Positions 53,780-63,803 are shown, counted from the stretch's first letter. The stretch is DNA of 64,000 nt from Halobacteriovorax vibrionivorans (GCF_003346865.1 NZ_QDKL01000002.1:968430-1032429); one strand, 5' to 3'. Notes: generated from the letters alone by a model not told the origin. Numbers and translations: made by a program.

Positions 53780-54368
53780 GTGATTCCTCATTGTAGCGTC
53801 CAATAATTGTTTCACCACCACGAACTTTTTCATGAAGCTTAACCAGAGATTGAACGTTGTCTAACTCCATTTTAACGGTGGCACCAAAAGGATAAAATCC
53901 GAAATCAACTTGTCTTCTTCCTAAATCACCTGGAAGAACAACGAGTTCTGGATTTCTTTTAAATATAGAATTGATAAAGAAAAGACGAATCTTTCTACTG
54001 TCTCTATCTTCTATCGTTACTTTATTTCCGTGTTCTTTATTATTAAAAGAGACATTATTAAAGCGGCCTGAAATTGGTAAATAAATACCATATCCACTTA
54101 AGAGATTCATTTTTATAGAAATTTCTGTCTTCTGATCATCAATCGTTTTAATCTCTGAAATCTTACCTGAAACGGGTGCGTAAATCGTTCCAGCAGTTGT
54201 AACCTGATCCTCTTTGAAGAAAATAAATTTTCGACGAAATAAAAACAGAAAAAGACTAACTAATAAAAGATAGATTAATAAAATATAAAAGCTAAACAAG
54301 AGCATCAGAAGAAATGCTATGACAATTATGAAATTAATAGTCGACTTAGATAGATAAAATATTTTCAC
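53772..54368 (-). CDS. Phosphatidylserine decarboxylase-like protein lacking catalytic residues
   Basis: 198 residues with two N-terminal membrane segments (about 10-43), then a domain collinear with short-type Psd. GTIYAPVSGKI matches the family's APADGkV, ISIKMNLLSGYGIYLPISGR matches the fnvHvnRaPvsGk region, and FGFYPFGATVKMELD matches the GlIrFGSRvDvylP cleavage site; the tail KVRGGETIIGR fits GqkvvaGETvlA. By this alignment the catalytic Asp is Ser67, the His is Tyr93, and the self-cleaving Ser that becomes the pyruvoyl group is Ala163. It should not cleave itself or decarboxylate. It is translated just before pssA (8-base overlap). It may be a pseudoenzyme partner or regulator of PssA. 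Confidence 0.75.
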   Translation of the reverse strand: MKIFYLSKSTINFIIVIAFLLMLLFSFYILLIYLLLVSLFLFLFRRKFIFFKEDQVTTAGTIYAPVSGKISEIKTIDDQKTEISIKMNLLSGYGIYLPISGRFNNVSFNNKEHGNKVTIEDRDSRKIRLFFINSIFKRNPELVVLPGDLGRRQVDFGFYPFGATVKMELDNVQSLVKLHEKVRGGETIIGRYNEESHE

Positions 54369-54404
54369 TCTTATAAAGTACCAATATTATGCTGACATGT
54401 CATA

Positions 54405-54998
54405 CTAAGACTTTTTAAATTCAACATGTAGGGGTCTAAAATAATAAGGTCTCTTCCTCATCTTTTCAGAAATAACCTTCTTAAATATAGACTGTGGCCG
54501 TGAGATTAGAATATCTCGAGTATCCTTAGCACATTGAGAGCTTAATTCATTTTCCCCATGAGTATATAAGAGGGACTTATCAACACCAGCGGCAAACGCT
54601 CCAAAGTCTTCTTCACTTAGAAGTTTTTCCTCGCCACTTGTACGAATATAGTACTCCCTTTTAAAGGCAGGAAAAACCCAATGCCCATCTGTGTCTCCGA
54701 GCATTTCAGGGATATCTGAACTATAGAATGAAAATACCGGTAATTTTTCTAATTCAAAGATTTGTGCAAAACCTTCTCCAACTCTCATGCCAGTATAGGA
54801 ACCGGGCCCCGCAATAGTGACTAGTCCTTTTAGATTAGCTATTTCTATGCTGTGCTTTTCTAATAAAGAGTGAACTTTTGCATGCAGAATTTCTGATGTC
54901 TTCTTTGTTTCAACAACTTCACTTTCTATCCATGAGAAGTTCTCATCAAGAAGACCAAAGTGAAGTAAATGTGATGTATCAATAAATAAGTATGCCAT
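54405..54998 (-). CDS. tsaB: tRNA threonylcarbamoyladenosine biosynthesis protein TsaB
   Basis: Partner of TsaD in making t6A37 of ANN-decoding tRNAs. 197 residues. Diagnostic are the N-terminal LFIDTSHLLHFGLLD and GLVTIAGPGSYTGMRVGEGF, the hallmark of the family. It is a non-catalytic ASKHA-fold protein. The start overlaps the stop of rseP by one base (TAATG). tsaD, tsaC and tsaE are not in the window. Confidence 0.9.
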   Translation of the reverse strand: MAYLFIDTSHLLHFGLLDENFSWIESEVVETKKTSEILHAKVHSLLEKHSIEIANLKGLVTIAGPGSYTGMRVGEGFAQIFELEKLPVFSFYSSDIPEMLGDTDGHWVFPAFKREYYIRTSGEEKLLSEEDFGAFAAGVDKSLLYTHGENELSSQCAKDTRDILISRPQSIFKKVISEKMRKRPYYFRPLHVEFKKS

Positions 54999-56548
54999 TA
55001 GAAAAATCTAGTAAAGTCGTTAAACAGTGCTCCAATCATTAATAGAAGAAGTACTGAAAGACCAAATTGTTGAGCGATCTCAAGCTTTCTTCGTGAAAGT
55101 GGCCCACCATTTATAGCCTCTAAAATAAGAAAAACAATATGCCCACCATCCAAGACAGGGATAGGAAATAAATTAATAACTCCAAGATTAATTGAGATTA
55201 ATGCCATTAACTGAAAGAAATACGATATTGATGTATTAAAAGAGTCAGAAGCAACCTTTCCAATTGATAAAGGGCCTCCAATATTCTTTAAAGATACCTC
55301 TGCCGTAATTAACTTCTTGAAGCCTTCAAAAGTTTTAACAACTCCATCCCATGTACGATAGAAACTTCTTGGTATTGCAGAAAAGAAATTCATTGGCTCT
55401 GTTGTAACATATCTACCAGGAGCATAAATACCATAACTATAAACACCAATTAACTTAACTGTTTCATCACCTTGAGTTTTCACTTCTGGAGTGATCTGAA
55501 AATCTTTAAGCTTACCATTTCTAATAACTTTTAAGCTTGCTGCCCCATCTGTATCCTGAATTCGACCTCTAAGTCGATCAAAAGAGTAAACTCTTTCTCC
55601 TCCAACATTTGTAATAATGTCACCGGCCAATAAACCGGCTTTGTCTGCAGGAGACTTCATTTGTACACTCTTAATGATTAAGTCCATTGGATATAAGTCA
55701 TTAGCGACAAGAGATTCTTTTAAGTCACCACTTACTTCGATCTCTCTTACAACTTTAGCGTTCTTATCAAATATTGGTTTATTAGTTTCACTATCAATAC
55801 TTTTAACTGGAAACACGTAAACTTTCTGTGTGTTAATTGATAACTCTTCTAAGCTATATTTTGTACTAGGCTTGTTGCTATTAGAAATTAAGAAAATATC
55901 GCCATTCTTTGATTTTACTATTGGAAGAAGTAAAAACGGAGGATAGTTAACTAGCTCTTGAAAGAATTGTTCAGGCTTCATATCAACTGAAACCTCTTTT
56001 GATTCTCCTAAACGATTAACTGTAATCGAATGAATATGGCCATCACTCTCTAACACGATATCACTTGGAGAAGTAATACGATGCTCATTTACTTTATTAA
56101 CAATATCTCCACTTCTGAAGCCTAGCTTATAAAATTTTGACTCTGTCGTAACATTTCCAATCTTTATCTCAGGAACTTTTTCTCCTGTTAAAAATAATGC
56201 AAAGAAAATAAAAAATGCCAAAATAAAGTTTGCTAATGGCCCACCAAAAACAATCCAAAATCTTTGCCACTTTTTCTTATGAATAAATGAGTATTTTCTT
56301 TCTTCTTCAGGAACACCATCTTTATTAAATGGATCGTCCCCATACATTTTGACATATCCCCCCAGAGGGATTGCAGAAAACGCGTACTCTGTATCACCTT
56401 TTTTCCACTTAAATAATTTAGGGCCAAAGCCAATTGAAAAGACTTCAACTCTTACTCCAAAAAGTCTGGCAAATAAGAAGTGTCCCAGCTCGTGAAAAAA
56501 TACAAGAGGTCCTAAAAATAAAATAAAAATGACGACTTTTTCTAACAT
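54998..56548 (-). CDS. rseP: RseP-type site-2 intramembrane zinc protease
   Basis: 516 residues, longer than E. coli RseP (about 450) because of an expanded periplasmic part. The zinc site FFHELGHFLFARLFGVRVE is at the N-terminus, and the second metal motif NLFPIPVLDGGH is near the C-terminus. Two PDZ domains lie between them; the second is clear (MKSPADKAGLLAGDIITNVG). It cuts anti-sigma factors and signal-peptide remnants inside the membrane. AGGAA precedes the ATG. It sits between cdsA and tsaB in the lipid operon, the common position for this gene. Confidence 0.93.
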   Translation of the reverse strand: MLEKVVIFILFLGPLVFFHELGHFLFARLFGVRVEVFSIGFGPKLFKWKKGDTEYAFSAIPLGGYVKMYGDDPFNKDGVPEEERKYSFIHKKKWQRFWIVFGGPLANFILAFFIFFALFLTGEKVPEIKIGNVTTESKFYKLGFRSGDIVNKVNEHRITSPSDIVLESDGHIHSITVNRLGESKEVSVDMKPEQFFQELVNYPPFLLLPIVKSKNGDIFLISNSNKPSTKYSLEELSINTQKVYVFPVKSIDSETNKPIFDKNAKVVREIEVSGDLKESLVANDLYPMDLIIKSVQMKSPADKAGLLAGDIITNVGGERVYSFDRLRGRIQDTDGAASLKVIRNGKLKDFQITPEVKTQGDETVKLIGVYSYGIYAPGRYVTTEPMNFFSAIPRSFYRTWDGVVKTFEGFKKLITAEVSLKNIGGPLSIGKVASDSFNTSISYFFQLMALISINLGVINLFPIPVLDGGHIVFLILEAINGGPLSRRKLEIAQQFGLSVLLLLMIGALFNDFTRFF

Positions 56549-56556
56549 GGTATTCC

Positions 56557-57375
56557 TTATAAAATTTTATCGCTTAATAATAAGGTGTAAAAAGGGATGA
56601 CAAATAATAGGCTATCAATCCTATCGTAAACTCCACCATGCCCAGGTATTAAATTTGAGCTGTCCTTTACACCAATCTGTCTTTTAAATTTTGACTGAAC
56701 TAAATCACCAACTTGACTTAAAATTCCCAAAATAAAAAAGATCAGTATATATTTTACCTCAAAATTACCAATTAAATAATACCAGGCCAAAGTTCCTAGG
56801 ATACCTGAAGTTAAGGCTCCACCAATAAGCCCTTCTATTGTCTTATTAGGACTGACCGCTTTCCACAACTTTGTTCGGCCAAAGTTCTTACCAAAGAACC
56901 AGGCCCCAGTATCCATTCCAAAGTTAAAGATAAGTAGAATGATTATAAGGCCTTGCCAATTTTCTCGATGAAGAAGTGAATGTAAGTTCAAAAATGGAAT
57001 CAAAAAGATAACCATCGACATTATAGAAATACTTTTTAGAAACTTAACAAATCTCATGGAGTCCATTGGTGAAATGAACAAATATCCCATAAGTAAAATG
57101 TTCACTAAACATCCCGCCAGAGGGATCAGCTGATTTCCAAAAATCTGTGGATTCAATGTTGCCCAAGACTGAACACCTATTAGAATAAAGAAATTTAAGA
57201 TAGAAAAAAGGCTTCCAATTTTTAAAGAAAGGAAATTAACACTAAACTCAAAAAGACAGGCGGCACTAACAAGGATGAGTAAAACTTCAATCCCGATAAC
57301 ACCAATTGAATAGGCAATGGCCACAATTCCTATCATCACTATCGCAGATAGGATTCTTTTCTGAGTATTTGTCAT
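56557..57375 (-). CDS. cdsA: Phosphatidate cytidylyltransferase (CDP-DAG synthase)
   Basis: Makes CDP-diacylglycerol, the precursor for PssA-derived lipids. 272 residues with about seven or eight membrane helices. The C-terminal PROSITE-type signature is complete: SKFKRQIGVKDSSNLIPGHG then GVYDRIDS. The PNKTIEGLIGGALTSG motif is also typical. It lies 12 bases after uppS and 8 before rseP. The dxr gene, which often sits between cdsA and rseP, is absent. Confidence 0.95.
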   Translation of the reverse strand: MTNTQKRILSAIVMIGIVAIAYSIGVIGIEVLLILVSAACLFEFSVNFLSLKIGSLFSILNFFILIGVQSWATLNPQIFGNQLIPLAGCLVNILLMGYLFISPMDSMRFVKFLKSISIMSMVIFLIPFLNLHSLLHRENWQGLIIILLIFNFGMDTGAWFFGKNFGRTKLWKAVSPNKTIEGLIGGALTSGILGTLAWYYLIGNFEVKYILIFFILGILSQVGDLVQSKFKRQIGVKDSSNLIPGHGGVYDRIDSLLFVIPFYTLLLSDKIL

Positions 57376-57387
57376 TATTAAGTCCGT

Positions 57388-58140
57388 TTAATTAATTAAT
57401 CTAAAATTATTTTTCACTTGAGTCTTTGTTGCTGCCAATGACTCTGTTTCTGTTACTTGGCCAAAGCGTCTTTCACGTTTTTCAACTTCCATGATAATTT
57501 TTTCAAATTCAGTACAAGTAAAATTTGGCCACATTGTTTCAGTGAAATACAACTCACCATAAGCAATTTGCCATAATAAGAAATTTGAAATTCTCTGATC
57601 GCCACCAGTTCTAATCATTAAGTCTACATCACCAAGTTCAGGCGCATGAAGAGCATTTGAAATACTCTCCTCAGTTACCTCAATATCTTCAGCAATTAAT
57701 TTATTAACAGCACTAATAATTTCAGCTCTCCCACCATAGCCAAACGCAAATGTGAGCTTTAAGCCTGTATTATCTTTTGAATCTCGTTTTAGATCATCGA
57801 TAATCTTTACTGTATCTTTTGGAAGCTTAGAGATATCACCAATGATATTGAATTTGATATTATTCTTTAAGACTTTATTTCGTTCTTTAATTAAGAACTT
57901 TTTTAGAAGTAGAAATAAGGTTCTAATCTCAGAAGGGGGACGTCCCCAGTTTTCTGTTGAAAATGCATAGAGGGTTAAAGCCTTAACCCCCATATCATCT
58001 GCTTTTTCAACGATATTACTTACAACAGAACTTCCACGAACATGACCCCAAACACGACGATGGGCGCGGTTCTGTGCCCAACGCCCATTTCCGTCCATTA
58101 TAATTGCGACATGTTTAAGTTTATTAACTTGAAAGTCCAT
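57388..58140 (-). CDS. uppS: Undecaprenyl-diphosphate synthase (isoprenyl transferase)
   Basis: Condenses isopentenyl units with farnesyl-PP to make the C55 lipid carrier for peptidoglycan. 250 residues. Motifs: IIMDGNGRWAQNRAHRRVWG (with the catalytic Asp), LTLYAFSTENWGRP, and DLMIRTGGDQRISNFLLWQI near the C-terminus. It starts seven bases after the frr stop; no clear SD is visible, so it is probably translated by coupling. Confidence 0.95.
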   Translation of the reverse strand: MDFQVNKLKHVAIIMDGNGRWAQNRAHRRVWGHVRGSSVVSNIVEKADDMGVKALTLYAFSTENWGRPPSEIRTLFLLLKKFLIKERNKVLKNNIKFNIIGDISKLPKDTVKIIDDLKRDSKDNTGLKLTFAFGYGGRAEIISAVNKLIAEDIEVTEESISNALHAPELGDVDLMIRTGGDQRISNFLLWQIAYGELYFTETMWPNFTCTEFEKIIMEVEKRERRFGQVTETESLAATKTQVKNNFRLIN

Positions 58141-58147
58141 ATTTCTA

Positions 58148-58705
58148 TTAGAGAGTAAGTAGCTCTTTTTCTTTTCCTGCTACGATTTCATCAACTTGTT
58201 TTGTAAACTTATCTGTAACAGTTTGAATTTCAGCTTGAAACTTCTTTGAATCATCTTCAGAAATCTCTTTTGCTTTCTCTGCCTTTTTTACCGTTTCGTT
58301 TCCATCACGACGGGCATTTCTTATTTGAATCTTGCTATCTTCACCAATCTTTTTGATTTCTTTTACCTGCTCTTTTCTTCTTTCTTCTGTTAGAGCTGGG
58401 AATTGAATTCTAATTAGGTTTCCATCATTTGATGGAGTTAGTCCTAAATTTGCATTGATGATTGATTTTTCAATTTCACTTATAAGTGTTTTATCAAATG
58501 GTTGAATTTGAAGTAATCGAGCCTCTGGAGTTGAGATTTGCCCAACCTGATTAACTGGAGTTGGAGCTCCATAATACTCAACCATAACACCATCAAGAAC
58601 AGATGCTGATGCACGTCCAGTTCTTACTTTTGTCAGTTGATGCTTTAGAGAATCAATTGCTTTTGACATATCTGTTTCAAGGCCAGCTTTAATTTCATTA
58701 ATCAT
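58148..58705 (-). CDS. frr: Ribosome recycling factor
   Basis: Splits post-termination ribosomes together with EF-G. 185 residues, exactly the standard size. Recognised by LTKVRTGRASASVLDGVMVE, YYGAPTPVNQVGQIS and IRIQFPALTEERRKEQVKEI followed by the helical coil to the end. AAGAGG precedes the ATG. It lies between pyrH (10 bases) and uppS (7 bases), the usual order. Confidence 0.97.
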   Translation of the reverse strand: MINEIKAGLETDMSKAIDSLKHQLTKVRTGRASASVLDGVMVEYYGAPTPVNQVGQISTPEARLLQIQPFDKTLISEIEKSIINANLGLTPSNDGNLIRIQFPALTEERRKEQVKEIKKIGEDSKIQIRNARRDGNETVKKAEKAKEISEDDSKKFQAEIQTVTDKFTKQVDEIVAGKEKELLTL

Positions 58706-58715
58706 TTTACACCTC

Positions 58716-59471
<756 letters not shown>

Positions 59472-59490
59472 TTATATTTAGTAATTATTT

Positions 59491-60375
59491 TTACTGTTGA
59501 GTCATCTTAGCAACTTCGTCTGCTAAGTTATCTTCTTTCTTCTCAATCCCTTCACCAAGGTTGATTTTATGGAAAGCTTTTACAGTAATGTTACCACCAA
59601 CTTTACCTGCTACATCAGCAACAAGTTTCTTGATAGTGAAGTCTGGGTTCTTGATGAATACTTGCTCAACAAGACAAACTTCTTTAGCAAGTTTTCCTAG
59701 TTTACCTTTAACGATCTGATCGATCATGTTCTCAGGCTTCCCTTCTTCTTTAAGTTGTGCACGGTAAACTTCTTCTTCTCTCTTCTTGTATGACTCATCA
59801 ATGTCATCAGAAGTTAAGAAAGTTGGAGCAGCAGCTGCAACGTGCATTGCGATATCTTTTGCAAGTTCCGCAACTTCTGGAGCATCGGCCTTATCAGTAT
59901 CTAGATCAACTAGAACACCAATTTTTCCACCGTGGTTATATGAACCAAGAACACCTGTAGTTTCAACTGCAGAGAATCTTCTTAGATCAATCTTCTCACC
60001 ACATTTCATAGTAAGTTCAGTTGTTTCAGCATTTTTAGCTTCTTTAAGTTCATCAACAGAACCAGGCTTGTTAGCAAGAGTCCATTCAGCAACTGATTTT
60101 GCGAAACCTTGGAAGTCGTCACCTTTTGCAACGAAGTCTGTTTCACAGTTAACTTCAAGGATTACACCTTTGTTACCATCAACTACAGATACTACAGTAC
60201 CTTCAGCAGCAACACGGCTTGCTTTTTTAGCAGCTTTTGCTAGACCTTTAGTTCTTAGGAAATCAACTGCCGCTTCTAGGTCTCCGTTTGTTTCTGTAAG
60301 AGCTTTCTTACAGTCCATCATACCTGCACCAGTTTTTTCTCTTAATTCTTTAACAGCGCTTGCCGTAATAGCCAT
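59491..60375 (-). CDS. tsf: Elongation factor Ts
   Basis: Nucleotide exchange factor for EF-Tu. 294 residues. The N-terminal UBA-like segment VKELREKTGAGMMDCKKALT and the core motif NCETDFVAKGDDF are diagnostic, and IAMHVAAAAPTFL follows. The C-terminal SIIDQVVKGKL-like segment appears as ENMIDQIVKGKLGKL. It lies 26 bases after rpsB, the near-universal order. Confidence 0.97.
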   Translation of the reverse strand: MAITASAVKELREKTGAGMMDCKKALTETNGDLEAAVDFLRTKGLAKAAKKASRVAAEGTVVSVVDGNKGVILEVNCETDFVAKGDDFQGFAKSVAEWTLANKPGSVDELKEAKNAETTELTMKCGEKIDLRRFSAVETTGVLGSYNHGGKIGVLVDLDTDKADAPEVAELAKDIAMHVAAAAPTFLTSDDIDESYKKREEEVYRAQLKEEGKPENMIDQIVKGKLGKLAKEVCLVEQVFIKNPDFTIKKLVADVAGKVGGNITVKAFHKINLGEGIEKKEDNLADEVAKMTQQ

Positions 60376-60401
60376 CTTATACCTCGCTAATTATGATTTA
60401 A

Positions 60402-61184
60402 TTATTCTTCTTCACCAGCTAAATCAATATCGTTCTCGTACTTAGAAAGAATTTCTTCTTCTAGAGCTTTATCGGCAGCTTTAGTTCCTGCAGCAGCTTT
60501 AGTCTTTCCACCACTTGCAGAGATCGCACCAGCGAAGTACTCAGAGAATAGAGTAATTGATTTGATTGCATCATCGTTACCTGGAACAATGTAGTCAACA
60601 CCTTCTGGGTTACAGTTAGTATCAACGATTGCAACAACAGGAATACCTAGCTTGTTAGCTTCTTTTACTGCAATTCTTTCGTTATTTGGATCAACGATAA
60701 CAACTGCACCTGGAAGCTTTCTCATATCCTTGATACCACCAAGGTTTTTCTCAAGCTTTTCAACTTCTTTTCCAACTTTGATTCTTTCTTTCTTAGTTAG
60801 AAGCTCGAAGTCACCTGTTTCTTTCATCTTTTCAACTTTTCTTAGTTTATCGATTGAAAGATTAATTGTTTTGTAGTTTGTAAGCATCCCACCTAGCCAT
60901 CTGTTAGTTACGTAGTAAGCTCCACAAGAAGCAGCAGCATTCTTTACTGTTTCAGATGCTTGTCTTTTTGTAGCTACGAAAAGAATTGGCTTACCTTCAG
61001 AAGCAGTCTTCTTTAGGAAATCGTGAGCTTTCTTTGCCATTGGAATTGTTTTAGCAAGATCTAAGATGTAGATACCGTTTCTTTCACCAAATACATATGG
61101 CTTCATTTTTGGGTTCCACTTGTGTGTTTGGTGACCGAAGTGAGCACCAGCTTTTAATAGATCATTGATGTTTAATTCTGACAT
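60402..61184 (-). CDS. rpsB: 30S ribosomal protein S2
   Basis: 260 residues. Opening MSELNINDLLKAGAHFGHQT followed by HKWNPKMKPY, then FVATKRQASE, NRWLGGMLTNYKTI, PGAVVIVDPN and IPVVAIVDTNCNPEGVDYIV, all typical of S2. The C-terminal 35 residues are an Ala/Lys then acidic extension (LEEEILSKYENDIDLAGEEE). TAGGAG precedes the ATG. A likely promoter lies at 61276-61304, and the leader contains an inverted repeat that may be a control element. Confidence 0.97.
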   Translation of the reverse strand: MSELNINDLLKAGAHFGHQTHKWNPKMKPYVFGERNGIYILDLAKTIPMAKKAHDFLKKTASEGKPILFVATKRQASETVKNAAASCGAYYVTNRWLGGMLTNYKTINLSIDKLRKVEKMKETGDFELLTKKERIKVGKEVEKLEKNLGGIKDMRKLPGAVVIVDPNNERIAVKEANKLGIPVVAIVDTNCNPEGVDYIVPGNDDAIKSITLFSEYFAGAISASGGKTKAAAGTKAADKALEEEILSKYENDIDLAGEEE

Positions 61185-61214
61185 TATTACTCCTAAGTTG
61201 GTTAATTACACTAA

Positions 61215-61242
61215 CTCGAACCGAACGGACCAACCCTTCGAG
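61215..61242 (-). promoter_or_regulatory. Inverted repeat in the rpsB leader RNA
   Basis: On the minus strand CTCGAA (61242-61237) can pair with TTCGAG (61220-61215) around a 16-base loop, about 31 bases before the rpsB ATG. S2 is known to repress its own mRNA in E. coli through leader structure; a similar role here is only a guess. Confidence 0.35.
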
Positions 61243-61275
61243 CAGCTGTTTATTTCGCGATATTGCGATGGTGCA

Positions 61276-61304
61276 TTTTTAACACGATGACTTCAGGGAT
61301 TCAA
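61276..61304 (-). promoter_or_regulatory. Probable sigma-70-type promoter of rpsB
   Basis: On the minus strand TTGAAT (61304-61299) is followed after exactly 17 bases by TAAAAA (61281-61276), a fair match to -35 and -10 boxes. It sits between ftsK and rpsB, giving a leader of roughly 85 bases. Confidence 0.5.
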
Positions 61305-61334
61305 TATTTTTTTGTAATATTTTTAAGGATGTAT

Positions 61335-61363
61335 AGGCCTTGAACTAGACTCGCACAAGGCCT
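61335..61363 (-). terminator. Hairpin after ftsK, possible terminator
   Basis: 8-bp stem AGGCCTTG/CAAGGCCT with a 13-base loop, eight bases after the ftsK stop. There is no T run on the minus strand, so it may act as a mRNA 3' stabiliser or a weak terminator. Confidence 0.4.
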
Positions 61364-61370
61364 TTCGAGA

Positions 61371-63803
61371 TTATAATGATGCCGAATTACCATCGACGAG
61401 GACGCGACGCGGCTTAGCCCCTTGAGCAGGACCAACTACACCACGCTTTTCGAGTTCCTCAATAAGATTTGCTGCTCGGTTATAACCAATTCTCAATCTT
61501 CTTTGTAACATTGAGGCTGACGCTGAGCGTGACTCCATGACAATTTTTACCGCATCATCATAAAGTGCATCTCCAGAGTTCGATGAAGATGGAGTCGAGA
61601 TATGAGAACCATATGTATAATCATCTGTTTCAACCTCTCCACCATTCTCAAGAAATTCCATTGCTTTTTCATCAAAGCCTGGCTCAAGTGCTTCTAACTT
61701 ATTAGTTAGTGCTTCAATTTCATTTTCATCAACATATGAAGAGTGAACACGTTGTGTATTAATTCCGTGTTTATATAGCATATCCCCTTTACCAAGAAGT
61801 CTTTCTGCTCCTATTTTATCAAGAATAGTACTTGAGTCCGTACGAGATGAAACCCTAAAGGCAACACGAGTTGGGAAATTAGACTTGATAACACCAGTAA
61901 TAACATCAACTGATGGTCTCTGAGTTGCTAATACTAAGTGGATACCGGCAGCACGAGCTTTTGCAGCAATACGTGCAATATTATTTTCAATTTCTTTCCC
62001 AGCTTTTGTAAGTACGAGGTCTGCAAACTCATCAACAATAATAACAATATAAGGAAGTTCGTAATTTTCAGCTGTCGTATCCTCATAGTGATGATGAATT
62101 TTTGCCAGCATCTCCGGTGTCGCACGCTTAAGCTTTTCGTTGAATCCAGAAATATTTCTAACACCAAAATCTGCAAGAATTGAATAACGTCGATCCATCT
62201 CTTGGCAGGCCCACAATAATGAAATTGATGCTGTTTTGGCATCTGTCACAACAGGCATCAATAAGTGAGGTAGTTTCTTATAAAGTGCCATTTCTAGTTG
62301 TTTAGGGTCAATAAGAATTAACTTCATTTTCTCAGGTGACTTCTTCACAAGAAGAGAAACGAGTAGAGAGTTAATAAATACTGACTTACCGGCCCCTGTT
62401 GCACCAGCAACTAACATGTGTGGACAAGTCGCTAAGTCGATAACAAATGAGTCTCCGAATGCATTCTTCCCCATTGCAATTGGAAGAGAGTATTTAGAGT
62501 CTTGAAACTCTTGAGAACTTAAAACCTCATCTAAATATATGATATCACGAGGATTTCTAGGGACTTCAATACCAACGGTATCCTTACCAGACATCGCTGG
62601 AACAACCCTAATTGGGGCACCATAAAGGGCCAGAGATAAATCATCTGCTAATCCCGTAATTTTTGAAACCTTAACACCTGCACCTGGTCGGTACTCAAAA
62701 GTATCAACAACAGGACCTTTTAGTACGTTTACAATTTCACCTTCAATTTTGAATTCTGTAAGCTTTGATTCTAGAAGTGTAATAATTTGTTCAAAGTAAG
62801 CTTTATCTGGCTCATTTGAAACCTTATCAACAGTACTTTCTTTTGCCGTATCAACAATATCAAAATATTGATTATCATTTTCACTATCAGCGATTCTATT
62901 TAAAGGTGCAGTAACATGGATCTTCTTAACCTGAGGCTCTCTTTGCGGTGATTTCTCTTCACTAGAAGCCTGTTGTTGCTGAAGATCGACTTGCTCAGCC
63001 TTTTGACTTTCATCTACTTTATCCTGCATATTAGTATTTGCAGTTAAAGTAGGCTTGATAATAGCATCTTCAATATCCTCATCTTTTGAATCATCTGATA
63101 CATCATCGTCTTTTTTAGATTTTAAAATAGATGGAGTTTTAATTTTATTCAAAGAATCAAATAAGCCACTTTTTTCTTTTTTATCTTTTTTAGAGTCATC
63201 TTTAAGAATATTATCCATTCTCCTTTTTAGACTATTATCGTGCTCAATCTGAGCAATCGATTCTTTTTTAGCTAAGGGAGCAAGAAGGACCTGCTTAGCT
63301 TTCACTGTTTTGGCCGGTACAGATTTAGCAAAATAGAATGTTTTTACAATAGAATCCTTAAATCCAGTTCTGAAAGTCCCAAATAGAAAGGCAACAAAAG
63401 CTGCTGCTGTATAGATAGATAACCAAAGTGTTGTGAATCCATTTTTAAATGCGTATTGAAGGCCAAATCCTAAACTGTCTTGGAAAAATAAGAATGAAAG
63501 ACTTCCAGAAACAAATACTAATGGAAAAAAGTTCAATACATCGACTAAATACTCTCGCTTATCATAAATGAAAGTATGACAAATAGAAAAAATGAAGAAA
63601 GGTATTAAAATCCATGGCCCACTAAAATAAGAAGCTAACTTTACCAATGAAAAAAAATAATAACTTAATATATTGCCTGAGTTTTCTGAAGTAATTGTAA
63701 AGTAATTATCAGGTAGATCATTTCCGAAATAGAAAGATGTAAATGAAAATAACGTGAGAACAAATAGTATAAGTAGTTGAGTTTTAAGGATATTTTTCTT
63801 CAT
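61371..63803 (-). CDS. ftsK: DNA translocase FtsK
   Basis: Moves chromosome ends through the division septum and activates XerCD at dif. 810 residues, a short FtsK/SpoIIIE type. Four membrane helices lie within residues 1-150, followed by a charged linker (about 150-320, Lys/Asp/Ser/Gln-rich). The RecA-like motor has Walker A VAGATGAGKSVFIN, Walker B YIVIIVDEFADL and ATQRPSVDVITGVIKSN. The C-terminal winged helix gamma domain is complete (DDAVKIVMESRSASASMLQR, RLRIGYNRAANLIEELEKRG). It lies between an rRNA operon end and rpsB. Confidence 0.96.
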   Translation of the reverse strand: MKKNILKTQLLILFVLTLFSFTSFYFGNDLPDNYFTITSENSGNILSYYFFSLVKLASYFSGPWILIPFFIFSICHTFIYDKREYLVDVLNFFPLVFVSGSLSFLFFQDSLGFGLQYAFKNGFTTLWLSIYTAAAFVAFLFGTFRTGFKDSIVKTFYFAKSVPAKTVKAKQVLLAPLAKKESIAQIEHDNSLKRRMDNILKDDSKKDKKEKSGLFDSLNKIKTPSILKSKKDDDVSDDSKDEDIEDAIIKPTLTANTNMQDKVDESQKAEQVDLQQQQASSEEKSPQREPQVKKIHVTAPLNRIADSENDNQYFDIVDTAKESTVDKVSNEPDKAYFEQIITLLESKLTEFKIEGEIVNVLKGPVVDTFEYRPGAGVKVSKITGLADDLSLALYGAPIRVVPAMSGKDTVGIEVPRNPRDIIYLDEVLSSQEFQDSKYSLPIAMGKNAFGDSFVIDLATCPHMLVAGATGAGKSVFINSLLVSLLVKKSPEKMKLILIDPKQLEMALYKKLPHLLMPVVTDAKTASISLLWACQEMDRRYSILADFGVRNISGFNEKLKRATPEMLAKIHHHYEDTTAENYELPYIVIIVDEFADLVLTKAGKEIENNIARIAAKARAAGIHLVLATQRPSVDVITGVIKSNFPTRVAFRVSSRTDSSTILDKIGAERLLGKGDMLYKHGINTQRVHSSYVDENEIEALTNKLEALEPGFDEKAMEFLENGGEVETDDYTYGSHISTPSSSNSGDALYDDAVKIVMESRSASASMLQRRLRIGYNRAANLIEELEKRGVVGPAQGAKPRRVLVDGNSASL

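Noticed and set aside
59786..60445. Plus-strand ORF of 219 codons over tsf
   Set aside because: Fully antisense to EF-Ts, low-complexity Ser/Ala translation, no supporting signals.
61205..61225. T-loop-like GGTTCGAG on the minus strand suggesting a tRNA
   Set aside because: No acceptor stem, D-arm or anticodon arm fits around it; it is part of the rpsB leader inverted repeat.
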